A DNA stretch of 64,000 bases. Source: Cellulomonas sp. JZ18. Lineage in GTDB: Bacteria; Actinomycetota; Actinomycetes; Actinomycetales; Cellulomonadaceae. Position numbers and translations under genes: made by a program. The notes beneath the pieces are model-generated. The model was not told the DNA's origin. It ran no database searches and saw nothing but the letters and a program-made list of their open reading frames with translations. The stretch lies in assembly GCF_009720485.1 (NCBI RefSeq), contig NZ_CP045245.1, forward strand, positions 372,001-436,000, in the 5' to 3' direction. This document shows positions 17,024 through 26,901 of this stretch, piece by piece (positions within the stretch are counted from its first letter, which is position 1; each line of letters opens with the position of its first letter).

Positions 17024-17773
17024 GTGGCCAGGACGCACGTGACGCGACGTGAGTACGACGAGTGGCTCAACGAGGCGGCCAGCCTGGCCCGCGCGCTGCG
17101 CTACCCGATCACCCCCGACATGGTGAACGACAGCGCGGGCATCGTGTTCGGCGAGGACCAGTACGCCGCGTTCGAGAACGGGCTGTGGTCGCGCGAGGCG
17201 TACGAGCTCATGGTGATCTTCGAGTCGCTGAACGAGCCGGCCGTCAACGGACTCCCCGCCGCGGGGGCGCCCTGGGCCGAGTACTCCGGGCTCTGCGACA
17301 AGCTGATGATCGTCCACCCGGGCAAGTTCTGCCCGCCGCACTTCCACCAGCGCAAGACCGAGAGCTACGAGGTCGTGCTGGGCGAGATGGACGTCTTCTA
17401 CGCGCCCGAGCCCGTCGCCGTCGGTGACGACCCGGTGCTCGCGTTCCAGCCGATGGCGCCCGGCGGCCCCTGGCCCGAGGACGTGGCGCTGCCCGCCGGG
17501 CGCGAGGAGTCCTACGCGCAGCTCACCAGCTACGTCCGCCTGCGCGCCGGCGACCCGAAGTTCGTCATGCACCGCAAGCACCTGCACGCCTTCCGCTGCC
17601 CGGCCGACGCGGACACCCCGCTGGTCGTCCGCGAGGTCTCGACGTACAGCCACGAGCCCACGGAGCACGCGCACGACAAGGCGGTCCCGCTCGACTCGTG
17701 GGCCGGCCTGCACGACAACGCGTTCGTCGCCGAGGCCGCCAACACCGGACGGCTGACCACCGCCATCCGCTGA
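17024..17773 (+). CDS. D-lyxose ketol-isomerase family protein
   Basis: 249 aa from GTG 17024 with GGAGGA 9 bp upstream. This is a cupin-type sugar isomerase: metal-binding PPHFHQRKTESYEV (two His and Glu) and a later HRKHLHAFRC supplying the remaining His. The family interconverts D-lyxose/D-xylulose or D-mannose/D-fructose. It is the first gene of the LacI-controlled operon feeding into a CUT2 transporter, so the imported sugar is probably its substrate or a precursor. The exact sugar is not set by sequence. Confidence 0.8.
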   Translation: MARTHVTRREYDEWLNEAASLARALRYPITPDMVNDSAGIVFGEDQYAAFENGLWSREAYELMVIFESLNEPAVNGLPAAGAPWAEYSGLCDKLMIVHPGKFCPPHFHQRKTESYEVVLGEMDVFYAPEPVAVGDDPVLAFQPMAPGGPWPEDVALPAGREESYAQLTSYVRLRAGDPKFVMHRKHLHAFRCPADADTPLVVREVSTYSHEPTEHAHDKAVPLDSWAGLHDNAFVAEAANTGRLTTAIR

Positions 17774-17833
17774 CGCGGCCCGCAGCACCCCCGCACCACC
17801 TTCGTACCCCCACCCCTGTCAAAGGAGACACTC

Positions 17834-18871
17834 GTGCGACACCTGTCCCGGGCGCTCGGCCTCGCCGCCGCCTCCGCCCTGCTGATCTCGGCCTGCGCGA
17901 GCGGCGCCGACGAGCCCGCCGGCGACGGCACGTCCGCCGCGGGCGGCTCCGGCGCCGACGTGCAGTTCGAGGCGAAGGACCCGCTGACGATCGGGTACTC
18001 GGTGTACGACCTGCAGAACCCGTACTGGCAGTCCTACGCCGCGGGCGTCGAGGCCGGGGCCGAGGCCGCCGGGGTCGACGTCGTCGTGGTGGACCAGAAG
18101 TCCGACCAGCAGCAGCAGGTCTCCGGCAGCCTCGACCTGATCAACCAGGGCATCTCCGGGCTCATCGTCACGCCCGTGCAGCCGTCCGCGCTGCCGTCGA
18201 CGATCGACGCCGCGCACGCCGCGAAGATCCCGGTCGTCATCGCCGACATCGGCACGGCCGGCGACTACGACGGCTACGTGCTGTCGAACAACTACAACGG
18301 CGGCGAGCAGGCCGCGCAGCACGTCATCGACGAGCTCGGCGACGTGCCCGGCCCGCACAAGGTCGGCGTCATCGAGCTGCACGCCGGCTCGGTCGTGGGC
18401 GAGGAGCGCGTCGCGGGCTTCGTCGACACGCTCAGCGAGGACGACAACTTCGAGATCGTCTCCAGCCTCGACGGCAACGACACGGTCGACGGCGGCTTCG
18501 CGGCGGCGCAGGACATGCTCTCGGCGAACCCCGACCTGTCCGTGATCTACGCGGCCAACGACGACTCGGCCATCGGTGCGCAGCGCGCGATGGAGACGGC
18601 CGGCAAGTCCGTCGCCGACGGCTTCATGCTCATCGGCTTCGACGGTGCCGACGGCGCGCTCGACCTCATCGAGCAGGGCCTCATGAGCGCGACCGTCGCG
18701 CAGGACCCGTACGGGCAGGGCGTCAAGGCGGTCGAGACCGTCCTCGCGCTGCTCGAGGGCGAGGACCCCGGCTACGACGACGCCGCCGAGAAGACGATCT
18801 TCTTCCCGGTCGAGGTCGTCACCGCCGACACCCTCGCCGACTTCCGCGCGGCGCGCGCCGAGCAGGACTGA
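17834..18871 (+). CDS. Sugar ABC transporter substrate-binding lipoprotein
   Basis: 345 aa from GTG 17834 with AAAGGAGA upstream. The lipobox LISAC (Cys ~21) marks a lipoprotein. A type I periplasmic-binding fold of the ribose/galactose (RbsB) family carries IGYSVYDLQNPYWQSYAAG, SNNYNGGEQAAQ and IYAANDDSAIGAQRAM. It delivers a monosaccharide, possibly a pentose, to the ATPase and permeases encoded next. A GC hairpin follows it, which fits the usual higher level of binding protein. Confidence 0.92.
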   Translation: MRHLSRALGLAAASALLISACASGADEPAGDGTSAAGGSGADVQFEAKDPLTIGYSVYDLQNPYWQSYAAGVEAGAEAAGVDVVVVDQKSDQQQQVSGSLDLINQGISGLIVTPVQPSALPSTIDAAHAAKIPVVIADIGTAGDYDGYVLSNNYNGGEQAAQHVIDELGDVPGPHKVGVIELHAGSVVGEERVAGFVDTLSEDDNFEIVSSLDGNDTVDGGFAAAQDMLSANPDLSVIYAANDDSAIGAQRAMETAGKSVADGFMLIGFDGADGALDLIEQGLMSATVAQDPYGQGVKAVETVLALLEGEDPGYDDAAEKTIFFPVEVVTADTLADFRAARAEQD

Positions 18872-18876
18872 CCCCC

Positions 18877-18909
18877 GGCGGGGGCGGGGCCGTGCGCCCC
18901 GCCCCCGCC
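18877..18909 (+). terminator. Intra-operon hairpin (probable attenuator)
   Basis: A 14-bp stem (18877-18890 with 18896-18909) with a CGTGC loop lies between the binding-protein and ATPase genes. In sugar ABC operons such hairpins protect the upstream mRNA or partly terminate transcription, raising binding-protein abundance. Confidence 0.65.
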
Positions 18910-18929
18910 CCACACCCGAGGAGTCGTCG

Positions 18930-20447
18930 ATGACGGCAGTGCTGCAGGTCGTGGACGTCGTCCAGGAGTACCCGGGGGTCCGGGCGCTCACGGGCGTGTC
19001 CCTCGAGCTCCGCGCCGGGCAGGTGCTCGGCCTCGTCGGAGAGAACGGTGCGGGCAAGAGCACGCTCATCCGCATCCTCGGCGGCATCGAGCCGCCGGCG
19101 GGCGGGCGCGTGCTCGTCCGCGGCGAGGAGCGCAGCTTCCGCAGCTCCGCGGACTCCCAGGCGGCCGGCATCAGCGTCGTCAGCCAGGAGTTCCGCCTGG
19201 TGCCGCAGCTGTCCGTCGCCGACAACGTCTTCCTCGGGCACGAGACCACGCGCGGCGGCGTCGTCGACGCGCGCCGGACCCGTGCCCGCACCGCCGAGCT
19301 GCTCGACGAGCTCGGCCTCGACCTCGACCCGGACCGCCCGGTCTCGTCCCTCACGGTCGGCGACCGGCAGATGGTCGAGATCGCCCGCGCGCTGTCCCGC
19401 GAGTTCGACGTCCTCATCACGGACGAGCCGACCGCGGCGCTGAACGGCGCGGAGATCACCCGGCTGCACGGGATCGTGCGGCGCATCGCCGCGCAGGGCA
19501 AGGCGGTCGTCTACGTCTCCCACCACCTCGACGAGATCTTCGAGATCTGCCAGGACGTGGCGGTGCTGCGCGACGGGTCGCTCGTCGCGCACGCGCCGAC
19601 GGCCGAGCTCGACGAGGCGCGGCTGGTCGAGCACATGCTCGGCCGGGCGCCGCAGACGTTCGAGCGGGGCACCGCGGCCGAGCACGAGGGCCGGGAGCGG
19701 CTCGTCGTGCGCGGGCTGCGCGTGCCCGGGGTGGCCGAGCCGTTCGACCTGACCGTCCGCGCGGGCGAGATCGTCGGCCTGGCGGGTCTCGTCGGGTCGG
19801 GCCGCACCGAGCTGACGCGGGCGCTGTTCGGCGACCTGCCGTCGACCGCGGGGGAGATGCGCGTCGACGGGCGGGTCGTGCGGATGCGCTCGAGCCGCGA
19901 GGCCGTGCGCCACGGCGTGTTCATGCTCAGCGAGGACCGCAAGGGCGAGGGCATCCTGCCCCACCTCGACGTCACCGAGAACGCCATGGTGTCGCGCGAC
20001 CGCAGCGGCCTGCCGCTGCTGCAGCGGCTCCTGCCGGTCCCGCGCGACGAGCGCAGCCAGTTCGAGCGGCTGCGCGAGCAGATGCGCATCCGGGTGCCGC
20101 ACGGGCGCCAGCTCATCGGCAACCTGTCCGGCGGCAACCAGCAGAAGGTGCTGCTCGGGCGCGCGCTGCTGTCCGGCTGCGCGGTGCTGCTGCTCAACGA
20201 GCCCACCCGCGGCGTCGACATCGGCGCCAAGGTCGACATCTACCAGCTCGTCAAGGAGCTCGCGGAGGCCGGCGTCGCCGTCGTCGTCTCGAGCTCCGAC
20301 GCCCCCGAGCTCGCCGCCATCGCGGACCGGTGCGCCGTGTACTTCGCCGGCCGCCAGGTCGCGGAGCTGCACGGGCGCGACGTCACCGAGGACAACATCG
20401 TCGGTGCGTCGGTGGGCCAGACCGTCCAGGAGACCAGCCATGTCTGA
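18930..20447 (+). CDS. Sugar ABC transporter ATP-binding protein (CUT2, two domains)
   Basis: 505 aa, the RbsA/MglA length. Two nucleotide-binding domains: the first has Walker A GENGAGKST (~residue 37) and VSSLTVGDRQMVEIARAL with LITDEPTAAL; the second has the degenerate GLAGLVGSGRTELTRALFG of RbsA-type C-domains and NLSGGNQQKVLLGRALL with LLNEPTRGVDIG. It powers import of the sugar through the two permeases encoded after it. Its stop overlaps the next start by 8 bp. Confidence 0.95.
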   Translation: MTAVLQVVDVVQEYPGVRALTGVSLELRAGQVLGLVGENGAGKSTLIRILGGIEPPAGGRVLVRGEERSFRSSADSQAAGISVVSQEFRLVPQLSVADNVFLGHETTRGGVVDARRTRARTAELLDELGLDLDPDRPVSSLTVGDRQMVEIARALSREFDVLITDEPTAALNGAEITRLHGIVRRIAAQGKAVVYVSHHLDEIFEICQDVAVLRDGSLVAHAPTAELDEARLVEHMLGRAPQTFERGTAAEHEGRERLVVRGLRVPGVAEPFDLTVRAGEIVGLAGLVGSGRTELTRALFGDLPSTAGEMRVDGRVVRMRSSREAVRHGVFMLSEDRKGEGILPHLDVTENAMVSRDRSGLPLLQRLLPVPRDERSQFERLREQMRIRVPHGRQLIGNLSGGNQQKVLLGRALLSGCAVLLLNEPTRGVDIGAKVDIYQLVKELAEAGVAVVVSSSDAPELAAIADRCAVYFAGRQVAELHGRDVTEDNIVGASVGQTVQETSHV

Positions 20448-21486
20448 GACCGTCGCCCCGACGACGAGCGCCGCGGCCGACCTCGTCGCCGACGAGCGCG
20501 CCCGGTCGGCCGAGCGGGCCCGCCGTGCCGACGCGCGCCGGCGGGTGCTGCAGAACGCCGGGGTGCTCATCCCCTTCCTGCTCGTGCTCGTCGCCGGGCT
20601 CGCCGTCGTGCCGAACTTCGCGTCCGGCTCGAACGTGACGAACGTGCTCGTCAACGCGGCGATCCTCGCGATCGTCGGCTACGGCATGACGCTCGTCATC
20701 GCCGTGCGCGGGATCGACCTGTCGGTCGGCTCGGCGCAGGCGCTCGCCGCGTGCGTGGCCGCCGCGGCCGTCAACGCCGCCGGCCCGCTGGTCGGGGCCG
20801 TGGTCGGCGTCCTCGTGGGTGCGGTGCTCGGCCTGGTCAACGGCCTGCTCGTGACCCGGCTGCGGGTGCCCGGCTTCGTCGCGACGCTCAGCACGATGAG
20901 CGTGTTCCGCGGGCTCGTCCTGCTGTTCACCGGCGGCGCGCCGATCATGATCGCGTCCGGCGGGTTCAAGTCGGTCGCCACGGCCTCCGTGCTCGGCGTG
21001 CCCGTGCCGTTCCTCGCCGCGGTGCTCCTCGGCGCCGGCGCGTGGTTCCTGCTCGACCGGATGCGGTTCGGCAAGCACGTCGTCGCCGTCGGCGGTGCAC
21101 CCGAGGCGGCCGTCGACACCGGCATCAGCGTGGACCGCGTCCTCCTGCTGGCCTACCTGACGTCGGGCGCCGCCGCGGGCGTCGGCGGCGTGCTGCTCGC
21201 CAGCCAGCTCGGCGTCGTCAACGGGTCGGTCGCGTCCGGCCTCGAGCTGCAGGCCATCGCGATCGTCGTCCTCGGCGGCACGAGCATGGCCGGCGGCCGG
21301 CCGCGGGTCGTCGGCACGTTCGTCGCCGCGCTGCTGCTGTCGATGATCAACTCCGGCCTCAACCTGCTCAACGTCCCGTCGTTCTACCAGTACGTCGCGC
21401 TCGGGGGCCTGCTGGTCTTCGCGCTGAGCATCGACGGCGCGCAGCGGGCTGCCGTGCGCCGGATGCTCGAAGGGAGGCTCTCGTGA
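20440..21486 (+). CDS. Sugar ABC transporter permease (RbsC-like) 1
   Basis: 348 aa from ATG 20440, overlapping the ATPase gene. After a cytoplasmic N-terminus (~40 residues, charged) there are about nine membrane helices. The family motif IAVRGIDLSVGSAQALAAC and later IAIVVLGGTSMAGGRPRVVG (EAA-like coupling loop region) are clear. It forms a channel with permease 2. Its end overlaps the next GTG by 4 bp. Confidence 0.93.
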   Translation: MSETVAPTTSAAADLVADERARSAERARRADARRRVLQNAGVLIPFLLVLVAGLAVVPNFASGSNVTNVLVNAAILAIVGYGMTLVIAVRGIDLSVGSAQALAACVAAAAVNAAGPLVGAVVGVLVGAVLGLVNGLLVTRLRVPGFVATLSTMSVFRGLVLLFTGGAPIMIASGGFKSVATASVLGVPVPFLAAVLLGAGAWFLLDRMRFGKHVVAVGGAPEAAVDTGISVDRVLLLAYLTSGAAAGVGGVLLASQLGVVNGSVASGLELQAIAIVVLGGTSMAGGRPRVVGTFVAALLLSMINSGLNLLNVPSFYQYVALGGLLVFALSIDGAQRAAVRRMLEGRLS

Positions 21487-22522
21487 CCACGACCGACACC
21501 GCGACCGGCACCACCGCGGCGGGCCGACCCGGCCGCGGCGCGTCCGGCGGGGAGGGCACGGGTGCGTCCCTCGGCGCGACCGTGCGCCGGCTCCTCGCGC
21601 AGCACTACCTCGTCGTCGTGCTCGCCGTGCTGTGCGTCGGCGTCGGCGCCGCCCGGCCGTCGTTCTGGGGGCCCGGCAACCTCTCGAACGTCCTGTTCCA
21701 GGCGTCGTTCGTCGGGCTCGCGGCCTGCGGCATGACGCTCCTGATCGCCACGGGCCTGCTCGACCTGTCCGTCGGCGGCGTCATCGCGGTCGCGTCCATC
21801 GCGGTGGCGACCGTGCTGCCGCACACCACGATCGGCGCCGCGATCGGGCTCGCGCTGGTCGTCGGCGCCGTCCTCGGCCTCGTCAACGGGCTGCTCGTGA
21901 CGTACGCGCGGATCGCGCCGTTCATCGCCACCCTCGGCACGCTGTACCTGTTCCTGGGCTTCGCGTTCATCTGGACGTCCGGGTCCGTCGTGCCGATCTC
22001 GTCCAGCAACTACCGCGCCGCCACCACGGGCACGCTCGGCTGGCTGCCCGTGCCGTTCCTGGTGTTCGTGCTGCTCGCGCTCGTCACCTACCTGGTGCTG
22101 CAGCGGACGTACTTCGGGCGCACGCTGCGCGCCGTGGGCTCGAACGAGCGGGCCGCCGAGCTCGCCGGCCTGCCCGTGCACCGCGTGAAGGTCGGCGTGT
22201 TCGTCGTCGCCGGCGTGTGCTTCGCGCTCGCCGGGGTCTTCATGGCCGGCCGGCTCTCGTCCGCCGAGGGCAACATGGCGATGGGCTTCGAGATGAACGT
22301 CATCGCGGCCGTCGTCGTCGGCGGCACCGCGCTGCGGGGCGGGCGCGGCACCGCGTTCGGCACCGTGGTCGGCTCCGTGCTGTTCGCGGTCCTGGCGAAC
22401 GCCCTCAACCTGCTGGCCGTCGCGTCCTACTGGCAGTACGTGCTCACCGGCGCCGTGCTCGTCGCGGCGATCGCGCTCGGCGCGCGCCGCTCGGCGGCCG
22501 CCGAGGTGCGGGGGCCGGGTGA
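21483..22522 (+). CDS. Sugar ABC transporter permease (RbsC-like) 2 (apparent frameshift at 3' end)
   Basis: About 346 aa from GTG 21483. It has the same fold as permease 1, with LIATGLLDLSVGGVIAVASI and VVVGGTALRGGRGTAFG. As written the frame runs on past the start of the epimerase gene. Restoring one G in the five-G run at 22510-22514 gives a stop at 22520-22522 overlapping the next GTG (GTGA), the same coupling used elsewhere in this operon. The 1040-nt span is one short of 347 codons. Confidence 0.9.
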
Positions 22523-23528
22523 GCGCGTCCGCCGTCGCCACCGACGGGGCCGCCGAGCGCCGCCTCGTCGGGGCGCCCGAGCAGCTCGTGTCGGTCGAGC
22601 GCCTGGTCCGCGACGACGGACCGGGCCGTGGGGCGCCCGTCCTGGTGGTGCGCAACCCGCGCGGCCTGTCGTTCGAGGTGCTGCTCGACCGCGCCCTCGA
22701 CCTGGGCTGGGCCGACGCACCGGGTCTGCCGGTCGCGTGGCGCTCGGCGCGTGGGCCGGTCGCCTCGGCGCGGTACGAGCCGCACGGCGCGGGCTGGACC
22801 CGCACGTTCGGGGGCGGGCTGCTCACCACCTGCGGGCTCGCGTCGACGGGCATGCCCTCGGACGTCGGGGGTGTGCACCACGGGCTGCACGGCCGCGTCG
22901 GGCACATCCCCGCCGAGCACGTGCGCTGGGGGCCGACGACGGTGGACGGCGTCCCCGCGGTCGAGGTGCTCGGCGAGGTCGTCGAGGCCGACCTCGGCGC
23001 CCCGCCGCTGCGCCTGCGCCGGCGCCTGGTGGCCCGCACGGACCGCCCCGAGATCACGGTCGAGGACGTCGTGACGAACGAGGGGTACGCGCCGGCCGGG
23101 CACATGTTCCGCCACCACCTGAACCTCGGCTACCCGCTCGTGCGGCCCGGCACGGTGGTCACGGCGACCGCGCAGCCGTTCGGCGAGCGCGGCGGGGCCG
23201 AGCCGGTCGCCCTGCCGTGGACGCTGGACCTCGCCCCGACGGGCACGCGCCCGAGACGGTCCTGTACTGCCGCCCGCAGCCGGGCCCGACCGCCGTCGTC
23301 ACCGTGACCGCACCCGACGGTCCGTCGGTCGAGGTCGAGCAGGACACCGACGGGTGGCCGCTGCTGGTGCTGTGGCGGGACCCGCGGCCCGGGGTCAACG
23401 TCCTCGGTGTCGAGCCGTCGACGTCCCGGGACGGCGGCCGCGCCGAGGCCGAGCGCGACGGCGAGCTGCGGGTGCTCGCGCCGGGCGAGCAGGTGCGCTA
23501 CCGGACGCGGGTGCGCGTGCGCCCCTGA
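22519..23528 (+). CDS. Aldose 1-epimerase-like (DUF4432) protein (apparent frameshift)
   Basis: About 336 aa from GTG 22519. It is a beta-rich galactose-mutarotase-like fold: PRGLSFEVLLDRALDLGWAD at the start, GGLLTTCGLAST, then VHHGLHGRVGHIPAE and a GHMFRHHLNLGYPL motif with likely catalytic His. This matches the DUF4432/aldose-epimerase group. The frame breaks near 23245-23255 and resumes as APETVLYCRPQPGPTAVVTV through the end at 23528, with one base missing. It probably interconverts anomers or epimers of the imported sugar. Confidence 0.8.
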
Positions 23529-23538
23529 CGGGTGCCCG

Positions 23539-23598
23539 TGACCGGTGCCCTGACCGGTGCCCTGACCGGTGCCCTGACCGGTGCCCTGACCGGTGCCC
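23539..23598. repeat. Five perfect tandem copies of a 12-bp unit
   Basis: The unit TGACCGGTGCCC is repeated five times without change at 23539, 23551, 23563, 23575 and 23587, with a degenerate unit before. Each unit contains the palindrome ACCGGT. It lies 10 bp after the epimerase stop and before the AAA-ATPase gene. It may be a minisatellite or an operator array. A read-through would encode a 4-residue repeat, but I see no gene using it. Confidence 0.9.
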
Positions 23599-23652
23599 TG
23601 CGTCGGCGGCGTGTGGTGGGCTGGACCCGTGGGACGGACGAGCGGGCAGGGC

Positions 23653-24447
23653 ATGGGCAGCGCGCTGCCGGTCCGGCGGGTCGAGGCCGGGTCGACGGAC
23701 CTCGCTGCCGCCCGGGACCTCGTGCCGGGCGAGGACGCCGGCCGCGGCACGGAGCCCGACGAGCTCGCGCCGGGTCCGCACGACGACTGGTACCGCCGCG
23801 TGCCCGCCGTCGAGCAGGTCCTGACCGACGGCTGGGACCTGTCGCCGGCGACCGTGCTGGTCGGCGAGAACGGTGCCGGCAAGTCCACGCTGGTCGAGGC
23901 GGTCGCCGCCGCGTACGGCATGGGGGCCGAGGGTGGCTCCCGCGGCTCGCGCCACAGCACCCGCCGCACCGAGTCCGGGCTCGCGCGCGAGCTGCGGCTG
24001 CTGCGGGGCGTCGGCGCCGGCCGGCGCGGGTTCTTCCTGCGCGCCGAGACGATGCACTCCTTCTACACGTACCTCGAGGAGAACCCGGCGTCGCACGGGC
24101 GGGAGCCGCAGTTCCACGCGATGTCGCACGGGGAGTCGTTCCTCGCCCTGATCGGCGACCGCATGATGTACCCCGGCCTGTACGTCCTGGACGAGCCCGA
24201 GTCGGCCCTGTCGTTCACCGGCTGCCTCGCGCTGCTGCAGCACCTGCACGACCTCGTCCGCACCGGTTCCCAGGTGCTGCTGTCCACGCACTCGCCGTTG
24301 CTCGCGGCCCTGCCCGGCGCCGTGATCTGGGAGGTCGGGGAGTGGGGCCTGCGCCGCAGCGAGTGGGCGGACCTGGACCTCGTGCAGCGCTGGCGCGGCT
24401 TCCTCGACGACCCCCGCCGGTACCTGCGTCACGTGCTGGACGACTGA
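23653..24447 (+). CDS. AAA family ATPase (predicted ABC-type ATPase)
   Basis: 264 aa from ATG 23653; an upstream in-frame GTG is possible. A single ABC-like ATPase domain carries Walker A VLVGENGAGKSTLVEA (~residue 73), MSHGESFLALI as the signature region, Walker B LYVLDEPESAL and a switch His in LLSTHSPLLAALPGA. There are no membrane or DNA-binding domains. It belongs to the small AAA_21-like predicted ATPases of unknown role, related to RecF/Rad50-type heads. It lies between the sugar operon and an unrelated membrane protein, so context gives no clue. Confidence 0.85.
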   Translation: MGSALPVRRVEAGSTDLAAARDLVPGEDAGRGTEPDELAPGPHDDWYRRVPAVEQVLTDGWDLSPATVLVGENGAGKSTLVEAVAAAYGMGAEGGSRGSRHSTRRTESGLARELRLLRGVGAGRRGFFLRAETMHSFYTYLEENPASHGREPQFHAMSHGESFLALIGDRMMYPGLYVLDEPESALSFTGCLALLQHLHDLVRTGSQVLLSTHSPLLAALPGAVIWEVGEWGLRRSEWADLDLVQRWRGFLDDPRRYLRHVLDD

Positions 24448-24495
24448 CCGGCCCGACCCGGACGAACCGGGCGCGAGTGGGTAGCGTGGGGACGC

Positions 24496-25667
24496 ATGGA
24501 CCAGACCTCCCCTCCCGCCGGCGCCCAGCCGTACGTGCACCCGGAGCCGTGGGCCACCGAGCAGTGGCGCGCCCCGCTCGTCGGCGCCGCGATCGCCGTG
24601 CTGACGCTCCCCGCCGCCGCCAGCGTGCTCGTCGGGCTGCTCGTGCTCGCCGTCCAGGGGCGTGCCACGTGGCTGCTGGTCGCCCTGTCGGCCCTGGTGA
24701 CCGCCGCGATCGGCGCCTACGCCGCCCTGATCGCGTTCCGTGGCCGCGACCGGCGTCCTGTCCGCCTGCTCGCCGCGATCGCCGCGGCGTGGGGCGTCGT
24801 CACGATCGTCGCGGGCGTCGTCGTGGGGCTCGAGCTCGAGGGCTCCGAGCGGGTCGCCCTCGCCGTCATGCTGGTGGTCGGCGGCGCGTGGACCGCGCTG
24901 TTCGGCCTGCTCCTCGGCGTCGCGTGGTGGCTGCTGCCGCCGGGCGCGTCCGACGCGCGTCCGACGGGACGCGACGACGAGCCGGACGGCGAGGCCGCCC
25001 CGCCCGCCGGGTCGACGCGCGACCGGTCGACCGGCACGGCGACCACCGCGACGGCCGGCACCGCGTCCACCGCGACCGCCGGCGCCGCGACGGGTCGCGC
25101 CCCCGGCGTCACCTCCCCGGGGCCCGCGACGACGGACGCCGCGACCGACCCGCACGCCGGTGGTGCGCGCGCCGCGGCGGACGACCCGGCGCTCGCGGAG
25201 TGGCCCGAGTGGGGCGCCGGCAGGTCCGGCCCCGCCGGTGGGGACGCCGGGACCGGACCCGCGCCGGCGGACGTCGCGCCCGCGCCCGTCGCGGAGGCCG
25301 CCCCCGCCCCTGCCGCGGCGCCCGCCCCCGCCGCACCCGCCCCCGCCGCACCCGCCCCCGCCGCACCGGCCCCCGCCACGCCGGCCCCCGCCGCGGCGGA
25401 GCCCGCGCCGGTGCGGCCCTCGGGACGCACCGCGTCGTCGGCGACGCCGCCGCCCTCCGCCGCGGACGACACGATGGTCGTCGACGGCCCGCTCCTCGAG
25501 GACGACGACCTCGACGCGCCCGAGCCCTCCACACCGGCGCCGCCCCGCCGCAGCGTGTCCTCCGCGCCGGTGCGCGGGCGCCGTGGGACCGCGCCGACGG
25601 GGCGCTCCTCGGGGCGTGCCCCGAGGCCGGGCCGCCGACGCAGCGCCTGCCCCACGTGGACCGCTGA
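24496..25667 (+). CDS. Membrane protein with long Ala/Pro-rich tail (apparent frameshift)
   Basis: About 390 aa from ATG 24496; a TAGCGT -10 eight nt before the ATG suggests a leaderless mRNA. About four hydrophobic helices in residues 30-155 are followed by a disordered tail rich in Ala, Pro, Thr and acidic residues, with several PAPAAPAPA repeats. A frameshift near 25575-25590 is inferred: adding one base leads to WDRADGALLGACPEAGPP and a stop at 25667, with a span of 1172 nt, one short of 391 codons. No family is recognised. The tail composition suggests a cell-envelope protein. Confidence 0.65.
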
Positions 25668-25724
25668 CGTCGGAGCGCGTGCGCCCGGGGCGGGTGGGCG
25701 GTCGGCCACCCGCCCCGTCTGCGT

Positions 25725-25730
25725 TAGGCT
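25725..25730 (+). promoter_or_regulatory. -10 of the SRP RNA gene
   Basis: TAGGCT at 25725-25730 ends 8 bp before the first paired base of the SRP RNA, the right distance for a vegetative promoter. No clear -35 is seen. Confidence 0.55.
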
Positions 25731-25738
25731 TGGTGTCA

Positions 25739-25825
25739 GACCCCTCGTACGGCGTCATCCCGCTGAACCCCCCAGGGCCGGAAGGCAGCAAGGGCAGGCG
25801 GGCTCTGGCGGGTGTGCGGGGGGTC
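25739..25825 (+). ncRNA. ffs: Signal recognition particle RNA, small bacterial (4.5S) type
   Basis: About 87 nt. The conserved Ffh-binding region is clear: the asymmetric loop and GNRA-type tetraloop segment AGGGCCGGAAGGCAGCAAGG (GGAA tetraloop, AGCAAGG side). The ends GACCCC and GGGGTC pair to close the hairpin. It forms the cytoplasmic SRP with Ffh for co-translational membrane targeting. Its position upstream of dnaX is common in actinobacteria. Exact ends are estimated from pairing. Confidence 0.93.
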
Positions 25826-26032
25826 CTCGCATGTCCGGGCACGGGTGCGGGCACGGGTGCGAGAACCGCGTCCGGAGCCCGTCCGTGCGGGGTCGTCCCC
25901 GCGCCGGTGGTCGGTCGCGCCGGTGTCGTCCCCCCGTCCACCCCGGGGTCCGTCCCCGGTGGGACGTGCCGGGCGCCGGGCCGAGACCTCGGACCCACGA
26001 CGACGGCCGGGTCCGCCGCGCAGGATCGTCGT

Positions 26033-26901
26033 ATGGCCGCTGCGACTCCTCCGCCCGTCACCCCGCCCGCCGCGACGTCCGTCCCCGTGCCGGGCGCGCC
26101 GCCCGCCCCGCTGGCCGGTGCCGCGGCCACGTCCGCGGGTCCGGCGACGTCCGCGTGGTCGTCCGACGTCCCGCGCCTGGCCGCGCGGGGCTCATCAAGC
26201 GGTTCGGCGGGACGACCGCGCTCGCGGGCGTCGACGTCGCGATCCCCGACGGCGCGTCGCTGGCGGTGATGGGCCCGTCCGGGTCGGGCAAGTCCACGCT
26301 GCTGCACTGCCTCGCGGGCATCCACACGCCCGACGCCGGCGTCGTCGCCCTGCGCGGGCGCGAGATCCAGGGCCTGTCGGAGAAGGAGCGCTCCCTGCTG
26401 CGCCGCAGCCAGTACGGGTTCGTGTTCCAGTTCGGGCAGCTGCTGTCGGAGCTGTCCGCGCTCGAGAACGTCGCGCTGCCGGCGATGCTCACGGGTGCGT
26501 CCCGCGTCGAGGCCGAGACCGCCGCGCAGCAGTGGCTCGCGGCCCTGGGGCTGGCGGGCACGGAGGGCCGCCGGCCGGGCGAGCTGTCCGGCGGGCAGGC
26601 GCAGCGCGTGGCGGTCGCCCGCGCGCTCATCACCCGCCCCGACGTCGTGTTCGCGGACGAGCCCACCGGCTCGCTCGACCAGAGCACGGGCCACGACGTC
26701 ATGCGCGTGCTGGTCGAGACGACACGTGCGGTCGGTGCGTCGCTGGTCGTCGTGACGCACGACGCGCAGGTCGCCGCGTGGTGCGACGCGCGCATCGACA
26801 TGCTGGACGGGCGGGTCGTGCCGGCCGGGACCACGACCGGCGCCGGCGTCGGCCCCCGCGAGGGCGAGCTCGAGGCGATCCGGGCGGCGGTGGCCCGGTG
26901 A
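26033..26901 (+). CDS. ABC transporter ATP-binding protein, MacB/LolD-like (apparent frameshift)
   Basis: About 289 aa from ATG 26033. A ~50-residue Ala/Pro/Thr N-terminal extension precedes the ATPase. One G is missing near 26187-26192; restored, the text reads LAARGLIKRFGGTTALAGVD. Walker A GPSGSGKST, signature ELSGGQAQRVAVARAL and Walker B VVFADEPTGSLD follow. The SLDQSTGHDVM pattern is that of MacB/LolD/FtsE-type exporters. It overlaps the permease start (GTGA). Likely substrates are lipids, peptides or antibiotics; the actual one is unknown. Confidence 0.9.

Noticed and set aside
23539..23598. CRISPR array
   Set aside because: The 12-bp units are directly adjacent with no spacers, and no cas genes are nearby.
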